Positions 37,567-44,731 of a stretch of DNA of 64,000 nucleotides are shown here, one piece after another (within the stretch, counting starts at the first letter, position 1; every line of letters begins with the position of its first letter). Source of the DNA: TMED13 sp042090305 (GTDB lineage: Bacteria; Pseudomonadota; Alphaproteobacteria; Methylaequorales; Methylaequoraceae); contig JBELJQ010000002.1 of NCBI GenBank assembly GCA_042090305.1, positions 11,968-75,967 of the forward strand, in the 5' to 3' direction. The translations under genes were made by a program, and so were the position numbers. Below the pieces are notes generated by a model that did not search any database, had not been told where the DNA came from, and saw nothing but the letters and a program-made list of their open reading frames with translations.

Positions 37567-38271
37567 TTAATCGTTTGTTTTAAGCTTGATTGCATCATTT
37601 GCTGAAATCTCACCATAATCTTTTGTTTCTAAAATTACATCCTCACTATTTTTTGGAGCAGAAGCTGCTATAACCTTATTATAGACGGCTGTACTTATTC
37701 CATCACTTGCTTGACCATTCCCAGCATATGCTTGGATTGTAAGACGTGTTTTATTGCGTTTTATATCATCAGGTAAATCCGTCCAACTAAAACCAACCAA
37801 ACCTCTATCATTTGAACCAAGATTCATCGTATGAACAATTTCACCACTTGGGTTTGTGAAGGTTATACCCACATCATTTGAGTAAGCCGGCAAATCTACA
37901 ACTCCATGTATTTCACCTTTATCATCTGGGCTCGCAACTTGACCTGGAACTAAAACGGAATGACCTAAAAATTGAGCTGCCGTTGCCACTCTGTTAGGTT
38001 CTAACTTTGATCCTAAATTAGTTAAATTATTATTAATTTCAGTTATACCTGTTACAGTAGAAAATTGTGCCATTTGTGCGATAAAGTCACCATTATCCAT
38101 TGGTGCAAATGGATCTTGATTCTGAAGCTGTGTTGTCATTAATTTCAAAAAATCTTCTTGACCAAGCGTATTTTTATTACCTTCTTTTTTTACATCATCT
38201 TGTGTTTTAACTCCCAACTTAGAGAGAATTTTGTTTAATGATTGTTCAGATGTATTTGAAATGTCAGTCAT
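37567..38271 (-). CDS. flgD: Flagellar hook-capping protein FlgD
   Basis: 234 aa. The hallmark FlgD N-terminal segment LGQEDFLKLMTTQLQNQDPFAPMDNG, about residues 36-61, is followed by DFIAQMAQFSTVTGITEINNN; the C-terminal half contains the FlgD Ig/tudor-like part (GLVGFSWTDLPDD). It caps the growing hook and guides FlgE assembly. Sits directly upstream of flgE. Confidence 0.95.
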   Translation of the reverse strand: MTDISNTSEQSLNKILSKLGVKTQDDVKKEGNKNTLGQEDFLKLMTTQLQNQDPFAPMDNGDFIAQMAQFSTVTGITEINNNLTNLGSKLEPNRVATAAQFLGHSVLVPGQVASPDDKGEIHGVVDLPAYSNDVGITFTNPSGEIVHTMNLGSNDRGLVGFSWTDLPDDIKRNKTRLTIQAYAGNGQASDGISTAVYNKVIAASAPKNSEDVILETKDYGEISANDAIKLKTND

Positions 38272-38284
38272 AATTTACCCCTAT

Positions 38285-38698
38285 TTATTTTCCTAAACTT
38301 GCAGTTTTAAGCATTAGTGCTTTTATTGTTGATATTACTTCAACATTGTTTTGATAGTGTCTAGATGCTTCAAGCATATCTACATATTCTTCTTCAATAT
38401 TGACTGGAGCTCTATAAATAAAACCCTCTTGGTCAGCCATTGGATGGCCAGGTTTATACTCTTTAATTGGCTCAACATCCATTTTTTCTACAGAAACCGC
38501 ATCTACTGTCGAGATTCCCCTTTTCCTAATTAAGTCAAAATATTTAGTTTCGAAAACTGGTTTAACCGGTTTGTAAGCGTCTTGAGGACTAGAAGCAATA
38601 TTATCAGCATTAGCAAGATTACTAGCAGTTGCATTTAGTCTGACTAATTGAGCTCCCATTGCTCTTTGAGCTATATGATATATGTTTTTAATATCCAT
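38285..38698 (-). CDS. flgC: Flagellar basal-body rod protein FlgC
   Basis: 137 aa. ATASNLANADNIASSPQDAYKP near residues 24-45 and the closing VNIEEEYVDMLEASRHYQNNVEVISTIKALML region match FlgC, including the characteristic YKPVKPVF insertion after the ANAD motif. Proximal rod subunit. The start codon overlaps the flgB stop. Confidence 0.95.
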   Translation of the reverse strand: MDIKNIYHIAQRAMGAQLVRLNATASNLANADNIASSPQDAYKPVKPVFETKYFDLIRKRGISTVDAVSVEKMDVEPIKEYKPGHPMADQEGFIYRAPVNIEEEYVDMLEASRHYQNNVEVISTIKALMLKTASLGK

Positions 38699-39087
38699 TA
38701 TTCTCCTCTAATTGCGCTTAGCAAACCTCTGATTTTTGAATTTACAAAATCTAAGGTTGTTTGGTATCTAACTGAGTTTTGTGCGAATTCCATTTGCTCT
38801 ACAGCTAATTCAACCGTATTTCCATCAACTGATGGGTTTATAGACTGTCTATACTGGACTTTTCCTGGTAAATACTTTGTTGTTAATGCAATGTGACTAT
38901 CACTTGAAGTTTTTAGTGGACCGTTATTTAACGATCTTGCTAGTTCTACTTCAAAATCAACATCTCTTGCTTTAAAATTTGGAGTAGATGCATTTGCAAT
39001 ATTAGATGCTAAAATTTCATTCTTCTTGTTTCTAATACTTAATGCATTGCTGTATACATCAAATTGTTGTTTAATATTGTTAACCAT
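38698..39087 (-). CDS. flgB: Flagellar basal-body rod protein FlgB
   Basis: 129 aa from ATG 39087; the frame is open 15 codons further but that part covers a sigma-54 promoter and shows no homology. ILASNIANASTPNFKARDVDFEVEL (about residues 26-50) and VELAVEQMEFAQNSVRYQTTLDFVNSKI are typical FlgB. First gene of the flgBCDEF operon. With the predicted transcription start near 39105, the leader is only about 18 bases and has no clear Shine-Dalgarno sequence. Confidence 0.95.
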   Translation of the reverse strand: MVNNIKQQFDVYSNALSIRNKKNEILASNIANASTPNFKARDVDFEVELARSLNNGPLKTSSDSHIALTTKYLPGKVQYRQSINPSVDGNTVELAVEQMEFAQNSVRYQTTLDFVNSKIRGLLSAIRGE

Positions 39088-39103
39088 AATTTTTTTTCGC
39101 TTT

Positions 39104-39119
39104 TGGTTTGGAATTTGCA
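39104..39119 (+). promoter_or_regulatory. Candidate sigma-54 promoter (plus strand) for the acidic/lysine-rich protein gene
   Basis: Reads TGGTTTGGAATTTGCA: GG at -24 and TTTGCA at -12 with the correct spacing to the TGGCACG-N4-TTGCW consensus, although the -24 box lacks the CAC. The expected start near 39130 lies about 20 bases before the ATG at 39151, which has an AAAGG ribosome site. It shares the palindromic TTTGCAAA core with the minus-strand site 39116-39131. By-eye match; the weaker of the pair. Confidence 0.45.
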
Positions 39120-39131
39120 AATTGAATGCCA
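39116..39131 (-). promoter_or_regulatory. Sigma-54 promoter of flgBCDEF
   Basis: On the minus strand reads TGGCATTCAATTTGCA, matching TGGCACG-N4-TTGCW at nearly every conserved position, including GG (-24) and GC (-12). Predicted transcription start near 39105, 18 bases before the flgB ATG. Control of rod-hook operons by RpoN and a FleQ/FlrC-type activator is established in Vibrio and Pseudomonas. Confidence 0.8.
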
Positions 39132-39150
39132 AAAGAAAGGTTTTTAAATT

Positions 39151-40260
39151 ATGACTGAAAATAGAACATTTGAAACAAACTTAGATCCCGAGGTTGAAAA
39201 AATAAGAGATCAGATAATTTCTAAGATTGGAGATAAACCTTTAGAAGAAGTAAATAAGATAATTAAAAAGCTTCTAATGGAAAATATGGATGAAACTATG
39301 AGATTAGCTGCTCTAGCAGCAAGAGTTAAAATCATAAGAGGCAAAATAGCTCTACTTTATGATAGAAAAGTCCAAATCAAGCCTAATTTAAAAACTAAAA
39401 TACCAACCGAAGAAAAAATTATTGAATCAAAAAGAAATGAAACTAGGTGGGTAAGAATAAAAATGCTTGAGGCTGGCGAGGTGAATGGTAAACAAATTGA
39501 TAAAGATGTAATTCTAGATGTTAAAGAAGAAGATTCAAAAATCTTAATTGATGCAAAAAAAGCAGAGATCATTAAAGAAAACGCAGAAAATGCTGAACCA
39601 ATTAGTAAAGCAGAACCTTTAAAAAAGGAAACTCCACCAAAAGAGAGCGAAAATTTAAAGGACTCAGAAAAGAAAGAAAATGTGAAAGATGAAACAACGA
39701 ATGACACAAATATTGAAAAAACAGTTCCAGATAATGATGACCCTAAGGAAAAAAAAATAAATTCGGATGCTAAAGAACCCAAAGATGAAAAGGTGAATCC
39801 CGATACAGAAGCTACAAAAGATGAGAATGTAAATTCAAATAAAGAATCATTAAGTGATGATAAATCTAGTAAAGATTTACTAGATAAACATTTAGAAAAA
39901 GAAAAAATAGAGGATAAAGATATAAATGAAGAAGAGGGGAGTGATGCAAATAAAGAAATAAAAAATTCCAGTACGGAAGAAACTAGATCTAAAACTGTTA
40001 AAGATAATCAGAATAAAGATAAGGTTAGCGAGGCAGCTGAAGAAGTTGAAACCGATAAATTAGAAAAAGTTGATGAAAATAAAAAAGTGGAGAGCAAAAC
40101 TTTGGACGATAAACCTAAAGCTTCATCTGAAGATTCTAAGCAAAATGGTGTAGAAAGTAATGAAGCAATAGATAATTCTAAAAATGATGATTCTGAAAAA
40201 AAAATATCTGAAGAAAATGAATCAACAGAAAATGAATCAACAGAAAATAAAAAATTATAG
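39151..40260 (+). CDS. Unknown protein with structured N-terminus and long acidic/lysine-rich disordered tail
   Basis: 369 aa, not recognised. Residues 11-75 look helical (LDPEVEKIRDQIISKIGDK; AALAARVKIIRGKIALLYDR). Residues 98-140 look like a small beta module (TRWVRIKMLEAGEVNGKQID, then VILDVKEEDSK and AKKAEII). From about 145 to the end the sequence is almost only Lys, Glu, Asp, Asn, Ser, Thr and Pro, with a short tandem NESTENEST near the end; this should be disordered. No signal peptide or membrane helix. Divergent from flgB and preceded by a possible sigma-54 site, so probably expressed with the flagellum. A lipoprotein gene follows 4 bp downstream. Confidence 0.8.
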   Translation: MTENRTFETNLDPEVEKIRDQIISKIGDKPLEEVNKIIKKLLMENMDETMRLAALAARVKIIRGKIALLYDRKVQIKPNLKTKIPTEEKIIESKRNETRWVRIKMLEAGEVNGKQIDKDVILDVKEEDSKILIDAKKAEIIKENAENAEPISKAEPLKKETPPKESENLKDSEKKENVKDETTNDTNIEKTVPDNDDPKEKKINSDAKEPKDEKVNPDTEATKDENVNSNKESLSDDKSSKDLLDKHLEKEKIEDKDINEEEGSDANKEIKNSSTEETRSKTVKDNQNKDKVSEAAEEVETDKLEKVDENKKVESKTLDDKPKASSEDSKQNGVESNEAIDNSKNDDSEKKISEENESTENESTENKKL

Positions 40261-40264
40261 AATT

Positions 40265-40630
40265 ATGCTAATTCGAAAGCACTTATTTAATTTGAAGTTA
40301 ATATTCTTTTTAATGTTTATTTTTTTTTTAAATAGCTGTGAAGACTTATTTTTGAGGTTTAAGTATGAAACATATGAATGTCAGGAAAATAATATGGACC
40401 TTAGAAAGGTTTCAATTAAAGACAACGACGTCGGTGATCTCGTTGATGTGGAAATAGGTAACTATCTTTATAAATTCAAAATCATTGCAGTGAGTGACAA
40501 AGATATGATTATAGAAGAGGAAGTTGAGGATTTCTCAATCAAAATAAATCATAACACCAATAACATGGAAGCAAAATTGAATAACTTAATATTTAAAGTA
40601 AATTGTGATAAAAAAACTTTTAAAATGTAG
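40265..40630 (+). CDS. Small predicted lipoprotein of unknown function
   Basis: 121 aa from ATG 40265; a longer frame starting inside the previous gene lacks support. The N-terminus is positively charged with a hydrophobic stretch and a lipobox FLNSC, with the lipidated Cys at residue 25. The mature part is about 96 aa of alternating short strands (VDVEIGNYLYKFKIIAVSDK) and has two further Cys that could pair. It follows the lysine-rich gene by 4 bp and faces the flagellar minus-strand operon, so a role in the flagellar envelope structure is possible but not shown. Confidence 0.72.
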   Translation: MLIRKHLFNLKLIFFLMFIFFLNSCEDLFLRFKYETYECQENNMDLRKVSIKDNDVGDLVDVEIGNYLYKFKIIAVSDKDMIIEEEVEDFSIKINHNTNNMEAKLNNLIFKVNCDKKTFKM

Positions 40631-40639
40631 TTCTATTAG

Positions 40640-41065
40640 TTAACGTTTACCATGAAATTTTATAATTGGTTCAACTTCTTCGGTAGATAAGTTAGTTGCT
40701 TCAGAAATTTCTGAAATATTTTTTCCCTGATTAGCCATTTGAATGGCCATCGTAATTTTTGATTCACCGCTTGATGAATCCGCTAAACGTGCAATCTCTA
40801 AATCAATCTTTTCTAATGTATACTTATAATCTTCAATAACTTTCTTCTGGTCTGTAAATAAAAGTTCTAGTCTTCTAAACTCTTCAATGAGATCTTTGAT
40901 TGCCCTTTCAAGCATATAAACTTTCTTCGCGTTATCTTTATTCTTTTTATTATCCAGATAATACCCTAATGCAATAATGGATAACATAAATAAAGATATA
41001 AGAGTCAAGAGCAAAATAAAGTTATTTGATGATTCATTAGAAAAAAGATTATTAATAAAGTTCAT
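40640..41065 (-). CDS. DUF2802-like membrane-anchored coiled-coil protein, flagellar operon
   Basis: 141 aa: one N-terminal membrane helix (about 17-36), a coiled coil (about 45-95) and a C-terminal helix-turn-helix-like motif (AIQMANQGKNISEISEATNL, then STEEVEPIIKFHGK). This layout matches the small DUF2802-type proteins often encoded among flagellar genes; their function is not known. Last gene of the minus-strand run flgP-flgT-LysM-flgA-flgM-flgN-like. The HTH-like part is a fold guess and probably does not bind DNA. Confidence 0.6.
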   Translation of the reverse strand: MNFINNLFSNESSNNFILLLTLISLFMLSIIALGYYLDNKKNKDNAKKVYMLERAIKDLIEEFRRLELLFTDQKKVIEDYKYTLEKIDLEIARLADSSSGESKITMAIQMANQGKNISEISEATNLSTEEVEPIIKFHGKR

Positions 41066-41096
41066 AAAACAATGATATTATTATAGTGAAACAATC

Positions 41097-41381
41097 TCAA
41101 CTTGTATTAATTTTTCTATCTTTAAGGAATTTAACGAAGTCAGTTAAAATTTGGCTTTGAGATTTCTGTTTTGAGACAAGTATAGACAAAGTCTTTTCCA
41201 ACTCATTGATTTTTTCTTTAAGGTCAGTCTCTTGATTATTATTTTCTGAGCTTGCTAAAAGTTCTGTGATTAGCTTCGACTCTGTTATTATTTCTTCTTC
41301 TATTTTAAGTATTTCAGTATTATTTTTTGCATCTATAAGACTTTTTAGAAGAGACACAACATAATCAATTTTTTTTTTCAT
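41097..41381 (-). CDS. FlgN-like flagellar export chaperone candidate
   Basis: 94 aa, helical and coiled-coil throughout (KIEEEIITESKLITELLASS; KINELEKTLSILVSKQKSQ), with no signal or membrane segment. Sequence alone does not identify it, but it lies 16 bp after flgM, where flgN normally sits, and has the length and helical character of FlgN/FlhC-type hook-junction chaperones. FlgN binds FlgK/FlgL before export. Assignment is by position; moderate certainty. Confidence 0.55.
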   Translation of the reverse strand: MKKKIDYVVSLLKSLIDAKNNTEILKIEEEIITESKLITELLASSENNNQETDLKEKINELEKTLSILVSKQKSQSQILTDFVKFLKDRKINTS

Positions 41382-41397
41382 TGATATGTGAGGTCTA

Positions 41398-41709
41398 CTA
41401 TTTCATTTCTTTATATGCATCAAACAAAGCATCTGTGAGTTTATCTAAGTCAATAGGATAATCACCATTAGCAATAGCTGCTTTAATTCTAGATGTTGTT
41501 TGTTTGTCAATTGGTGGTTCCTTAGCCATATCCTTTACTCTCTCTTTGGAAATGAACTGCGAAACTTTCCCAAAATTACTATCAATTCCAGCTTTTGAAT
41601 GATCAACTTTAGAAACTTCGCTACTTTTCTTGTTAGCTGAGGGTTCGCTAGATACTTTAGTATCTTTAAACGTCGAACTTAAGTTTTTTATGTTAATCTT
41701 ATCAATCAT
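41398..41709 (-). CDS. flgM: Anti-sigma-28 factor FlgM
   Basis: 103 aa, the usual size. The C-terminal sigma-binding part (PIDKQTTSRIKAAIANGDYP, then IDLDKLTDALFDAY) matches FlgM (VdxxRVxxIrxAIxxGxYxIdxxxiAxxll); the N-terminal half is low complexity and likely disordered, as known for FlgM. It holds FliA inactive until the hook is finished and FlgM is exported. Its partner fliA is at 48822-49523. AAGGA ribosome site upstream. Confidence 0.88.
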   Translation of the reverse strand: MIDKINIKNLSSTFKDTKVSSEPSANKKSSEVSKVDHSKAGIDSNFGKVSQFISKERVKDMAKEPPIDKQTTSRIKAAIANGDYPIDLDKLTDALFDAYKEMK

Positions 41710-41744
41710 TTTTTATATTCCTTTTAATTATTAACGACAATAAC

Positions 41745-42440
41745 CTAAAATTGTTTAGCATGCATTATAACTTTTTTTTCATTTTTTGCATAAACTCGCA
41801 AAATTTTTCCACTTTTAACATTCTTAACTGTTAGTTTATCCATAAAATTTGCATTTTCAAGCGCAATACCTGATTCTTTTATAGTTATACTAGATTTATT
41901 GTTGACTATTGTGACAATTGAATTTTTTTCAATCAGCCAATCTTGTTCAACATCATTAAATTGGATTGCGATATTCTTATTCATATTTCTTTTTAGTTTT
42001 TTACCCAAGATCTCTGATTTATTTGTAATAAAAGCACTGTTATTACTTTTTTTACTTAATTCTATTAGATTTTCTTCTTTTATTACTGTTCCACTCCTTA
42101 GGTTTTCTTTTAATGCAAATGTTTTTAATACGCTGTAACTTCTAACTTTTTGTTTAATATTTTTTTTATTTCTTACTATAAATTGCCAAGGATTTTTCCC
42201 TATACATTTTACTTTTATAAGTTTAAATTCTCCTGAAATATCATTGATAATTAAGTCTGAATATTTACAAAATGGATATTTTAATTCTTCTAAAATTTCA
42301 ATATTTGAAGTTTGACCTTTATTATCTAACCAAGTTTCAATAGCTACTTGTAAGTCTTTTCCATTAACAGTTTTAGATAAACATGGAGTAAAACTCAGTG
42401 ATACTAAAAAAAATATTATATTTCTAACTCTTTTTTTCAT
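41745..42440 (-). CDS. flgA: Flagellar P-ring assembly chaperone FlgA
   Basis: 231 aa. Signal peptide (about 1-22), then a SAF/FlgA domain in the C-terminal half: FALKENLRSGTVIKEENLIE (the beta-clip entry), ILGKKLKRNMNKNIAIQFNDVEQDWLIEKNS across 143-175, and the last strands IALENANFMDKLTVKNVKSG. FlgA helps FlgI form the P ring in the periplasm. The pair flgA-flgM is the common order. Confidence 0.9.
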   Translation of the reverse strand: MKKRVRNIIFFLVSLSFTPCLSKTVNGKDLQVAIETWLDNKGQTSNIEILEELKYPFCKYSDLIINDISGEFKLIKVKCIGKNPWQFIVRNKKNIKQKVRSYSVLKTFALKENLRSGTVIKEENLIELSKKSNNSAFITNKSEILGKKLKRNMNKNIAIQFNDVEQDWLIEKNSIVTIVNNKSSITIKESGIALENANFMDKLTVKNVKSGKILRVYAKNEKKVIMHAKQF

Positions 42441-42442
42441 AT

Positions 42443-42871
42443 TTATGGGTTAAAAAAGTATATATGTTGACTGTTTGTATTAGATGAATGGTCAATATTT
42501 TTAATGTTTTTTATGAGGTTCATTATTTGATTTAATGAAGGGATAGTTAAACTTTTTCCAGCAAACATATAATTCGGGTTGTTTCTAACAAATGCATGTT
42601 TATTCATTTCTAGTACTGAAACTTCTATCATTCTCATATTTAAACCACTATTACCGTAATATTTTTTTAAAATATCACTTAAAGATTCTCCTTTTTTTAT
42701 CTTATGTTTGACGTGATGACTTGGATTTTTTACAAAATCATTGTTTTTATTTGGAGATGTGCCCTTAGAATAATTTCCTTTGTAATCAAGAACAACAAAT
42801 GGTTCCTGAGAGAATGAAAAGGTGGATATTAATAGTGTTATAAATAAAATTTTAATTTGAATAATTCTCAT
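42443..42871 (-). CDS. Exported LysM-like protein in the flagellar operon
   Basis: 142 aa with a signal peptide (about 1-22). The central part HKIKKGESLSDILKKYYGNS, followed by NPNYMFAGKSLTIPS, has the beta-alpha-alpha-beta outline of LysM or the FimV N-terminal domain (xxVKxGDTLxxIA...NPxxIxxGxxLxIP). It may bind peptidoglycan around the basal body. It sits between flgT and flgA, only 2 bp from flgA, which suggests a role with the rings; this is inference. Confidence 0.65.
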   Translation of the reverse strand: MRIIQIKILFITLLISTFSFSQEPFVVLDYKGNYSKGTSPNKNNDFVKNPSHHVKHKIKKGESLSDILKKYYGNSGLNMRMIEVSVLEMNKHAFVRNNPNYMFAGKSLTIPSLNQIMNLIKNIKNIDHSSNTNSQHIYFFNP

Positions 42872-42880
42872 ATAACTTTC

Positions 42881-44062
42881 CTAGTTAATAAATTTTATAA
42901 ATTTACCTTCAATAAATTCGTTTTTATTATTTGGGTTTAAGGGTTCAATCTCAGAAAAATCTTCATTTATGTTTTTAACTGTAACAACAATCCAATCATT
43001 CATACTGACATCCATTCCATTTGGGGAAATTATACCAAGCTTATCTTTACTAAGACCTTGATTACTTCCTAATGAAACAATTAGCTTGTTGTTGATTTTT
43101 TTTACAACCGCTTCAAGTGGACGACATTTTAGCTGATCCATAACTCTGTACTGAACTTTTGATAAACTTTTTTCAACTAATACTCTTATTTTATCGTATG
43201 ACTTTTTGTAAAAGGCGTCAATATGCTGATATCCAGTTTTTTGTCCTAAAAATAAAGAAAAGTCATATTCTAAACTATCTATGAGATTAAAATTACTATT
43301 TTGATAAACGTCCAGTCTAAGTTTTATTAATATCTCTTTTGAGAATCTACCAATATTTCCGTCAATACTGTCTATGATTACAGTTGGATGAACAGCAAAT
43401 TCACCATCTTTTAGAGACATAGATTTTCCTTCCACAATACTGTCGTAGTCTAAGTCTGAAGATTTGATTGGTATTTTCTTTACATTAAAAAAAACATTTG
43501 ATTTATCTCTTAACCTTATAAAATCAATATTTCTTAAATTTTTTCTAATATTTTCTGAAATAACATTTGGAAGTTTATGAGTCCATGGTTCAAGCTTACT
43601 TGAAACTGTAAAGTGAGGAGAAAGAAATGACAAATTTACAAAATTTCTATCAGAGCAATCAGAAGATGTATTTATATTTATTAGATATGCCTTAATTTTT
43701 ATTACATAATGACTTTTATCCTCTTTTTCATCCAATATCACAAAATCAGTAATGGTAGACGCTGGTCTAACTAAAAGGTTTTCGCTTAATCTAGTTAAAT
43801 TGTCTACATTAGAATATCCGTCAATTTTCGCACCACCTCTTAAACTTGCAAGATATAATGCATCATCAAGAGCTCTTTTTTTTGCAATTTCCTTATTACC
43901 ATCACTTATAACAGCTCTTCCTTCTGTAATAATTTCTTTTAGACCAAAACTATCAGCCAAAGCATATGTGGAAATAAGCAAAAGAAATAATACACTTAAA
44001 AAAAATGAAACTAGTTCTCTTAAAACTACATCAAATAAGCTATATTCAACTTTTCTAAACAT
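42881..44062 (-). CDS. flgT: Flagellar H-ring / outer-membrane ring protein FlgT
   Basis: 393 aa with a signal peptide (about 15-36). The N-terminal domain carries the FlgT_N pattern EGRAVISDGNKEIAKKRALD followed by DALYLASLRGGAKIDG; a middle domain (about 130-300) and a C-terminal domain that begins near NNKLIVSLGSNQGLSKDKLG follow, as in Vibrio FlgT. In Vibrio FlgT builds the H ring around the LP ring and holds MotX/MotY. It starts 3 bp after the flgP stop, the known flgO-flgP-flgT neighbourhood, with no flgO here. Confidence 0.82.
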   Translation of the reverse strand: MFRKVEYSLFDVVLRELVSFFLSVLFLLLISTYALADSFGLKEIITEGRAVISDGNKEIAKKRALDDALYLASLRGGAKIDGYSNVDNLTRLSENLLVRPASTITDFVILDEKEDKSHYVIKIKAYLININTSSDCSDRNFVNLSFLSPHFTVSSKLEPWTHKLPNVISENIRKNLRNIDFIRLRDKSNVFFNVKKIPIKSSDLDYDSIVEGKSMSLKDGEFAVHPTVIIDSIDGNIGRFSKEILIKLRLDVYQNSNFNLIDSLEYDFSLFLGQKTGYQHIDAFYKKSYDKIRVLVEKSLSKVQYRVMDQLKCRPLEAVVKKINNKLIVSLGSNQGLSKDKLGIISPNGMDVSMNDWIVVTVKNINEDFSEIEPLNPNNKNEFIEGKFIKFIN

Positions 44063-44065
44063 ATT

Positions 44066-44572
44066 CTATAAAGTTTGGGCAGACCTAAATAAATAGGCAA
44101 CCATGTCTTGGTCTATTTCTAAAACAGTTTCATAAGTGTCTTGACCAGTTGGATTTATTCTTACTGTTCTCGCGCCTCTGATAACTCCGGATACTACACC
44201 TCTAAAAGTGTCATTTTGAACCATTAAATCAATAACAGTTGTATTACTGTCTACTTTTAATCCATGAATTTGTTCAGCTAAATCTCTCATTGCCGACATT
44301 CTCGCAGCTCTTATAGCCATCAATCTTTTCTGTTCAATACTCTGGCCTGGTTGACTAGATACCACTGCATAACCCGTTGCAGTGAGTGTCGGAAAATTAA
44401 TAGATGCACCATCAAGTAACTCTCTTGTTTTGTTTAACTGATCAGTAGGGGTTGAATAATCCTGACTATTAGCTAACTTTTGATTATTGTTTGGTAATCC
44501 TATATTATCTAATAAGTTTGTCGAACATGATTGCACCAAAATTGCAATAATAAATAAATATATGTACTTCAT
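44066..44572 (-). CDS. flgP: Flagellar outer-membrane lipoprotein FlgP (LPP20 family)
   Basis: 168 aa. Lipobox LVQSC with the lipidated Cys at residue 16. The mature part has the LPP20/FlgP pattern: ATGYAVVSSQPGQSIEQKRL, MAIRAARMSAMRDLAEQIHG, VIRGARTVR and YETVLEIDQDMV. In Vibrio and Campylobacter FlgP forms a basal disk or ring under the outer membrane. It is the first gene of an operon with flgT and has a good sigma-54 promoter at 44606-44621. GAGGAT ribosome site before the ATG. Confidence 0.85.
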   Translation of the reverse strand: MKYIYLFIIAILVQSCSTNLLDNIGLPNNNQKLANSQDYSTPTDQLNKTRELLDGASINFPTLTATGYAVVSSQPGQSIEQKRLMAIRAARMSAMRDLAEQIHGLKVDSNTTVIDLMVQNDTFRGVVSGVIRGARTVRINPTGQDTYETVLEIDQDMVAYLFRSAQTL

Positions 44573-44605
44573 TTTTTATCCTCAAATGTTGTTTTTGGTA
44601 ATTTG

Positions 44606-44621
44606 TGCATAAATTATGCCA
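44606..44621 (-). promoter_or_regulatory. Sigma-54 promoter of the flgP-flgT-LysM-flgA-flgM operon
   Basis: Minus-strand reading TGGCATAATTTATGCA, with GG (-24) and GC (-12) at the right spacing; one T of the -12 box is changed. Predicted start near 44595, giving a leader of about 23 bases with a GAGGAT ribosome site before flgP. Confidence 0.72.
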
Positions 44622-44625
44622 AGAA

Positions 44626-44635
44626 GATAATTATC
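44626..44635. promoter_or_regulatory. Perfect 10-bp palindrome between two divergent sigma-54 promoters
   Basis: GATAATTATC is its own reverse complement and lies just between the promoters 44606-44621 (minus) and 44659-44674 (plus). It could be a binding site for a shared regulator, but enhancer sites of sigma-54 activators usually lie further away and AT-rich palindromes occur by chance. Confidence 0.25.
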
Positions 44636-44658
44636 AGAAAACTCTCCATAGTAGATAA

Positions 44659-44674
44659 TGGCATAGCCCTTGCA
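44659..44674 (+). promoter_or_regulatory. Sigma-54 promoter of flhA-flhF-flhG-fliA
   Basis: Reads TGGCATAGCCCTTGCA, an almost perfect match to TGGCACG-N4-TTGCW. Predicted start near 44685, leaving a leader of about 87 bases before the flhA ATG at 44773. It lies in the 200-bp divergent gap 44573-44772, which otherwise holds only the flgP promoter and the leader hairpin. Confidence 0.82.
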
Positions 44675-44731
44675 TCTTATATGTTAATGAATTTTATTTT
44701 TAAAATAATAGGGATTTCTGGGATTTTTAAC

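Noticed and set aside
39357..39782. 141-aa minus-strand hydrophobic, Ser/Phe-rich frame
   Set aside because: It is the complement of the lysine/glutamate-rich coding sequence (GAA/AAA read backwards gives Phe/Ser/Leu); not a real membrane protein.
40640..40760. HTH at the end of the DUF2802-like protein as a DNA-binding regulator
   Set aside because: The protein is membrane-anchored with a coiled coil and the motif matches the family tail rather than a sequence-specific DNA binder.
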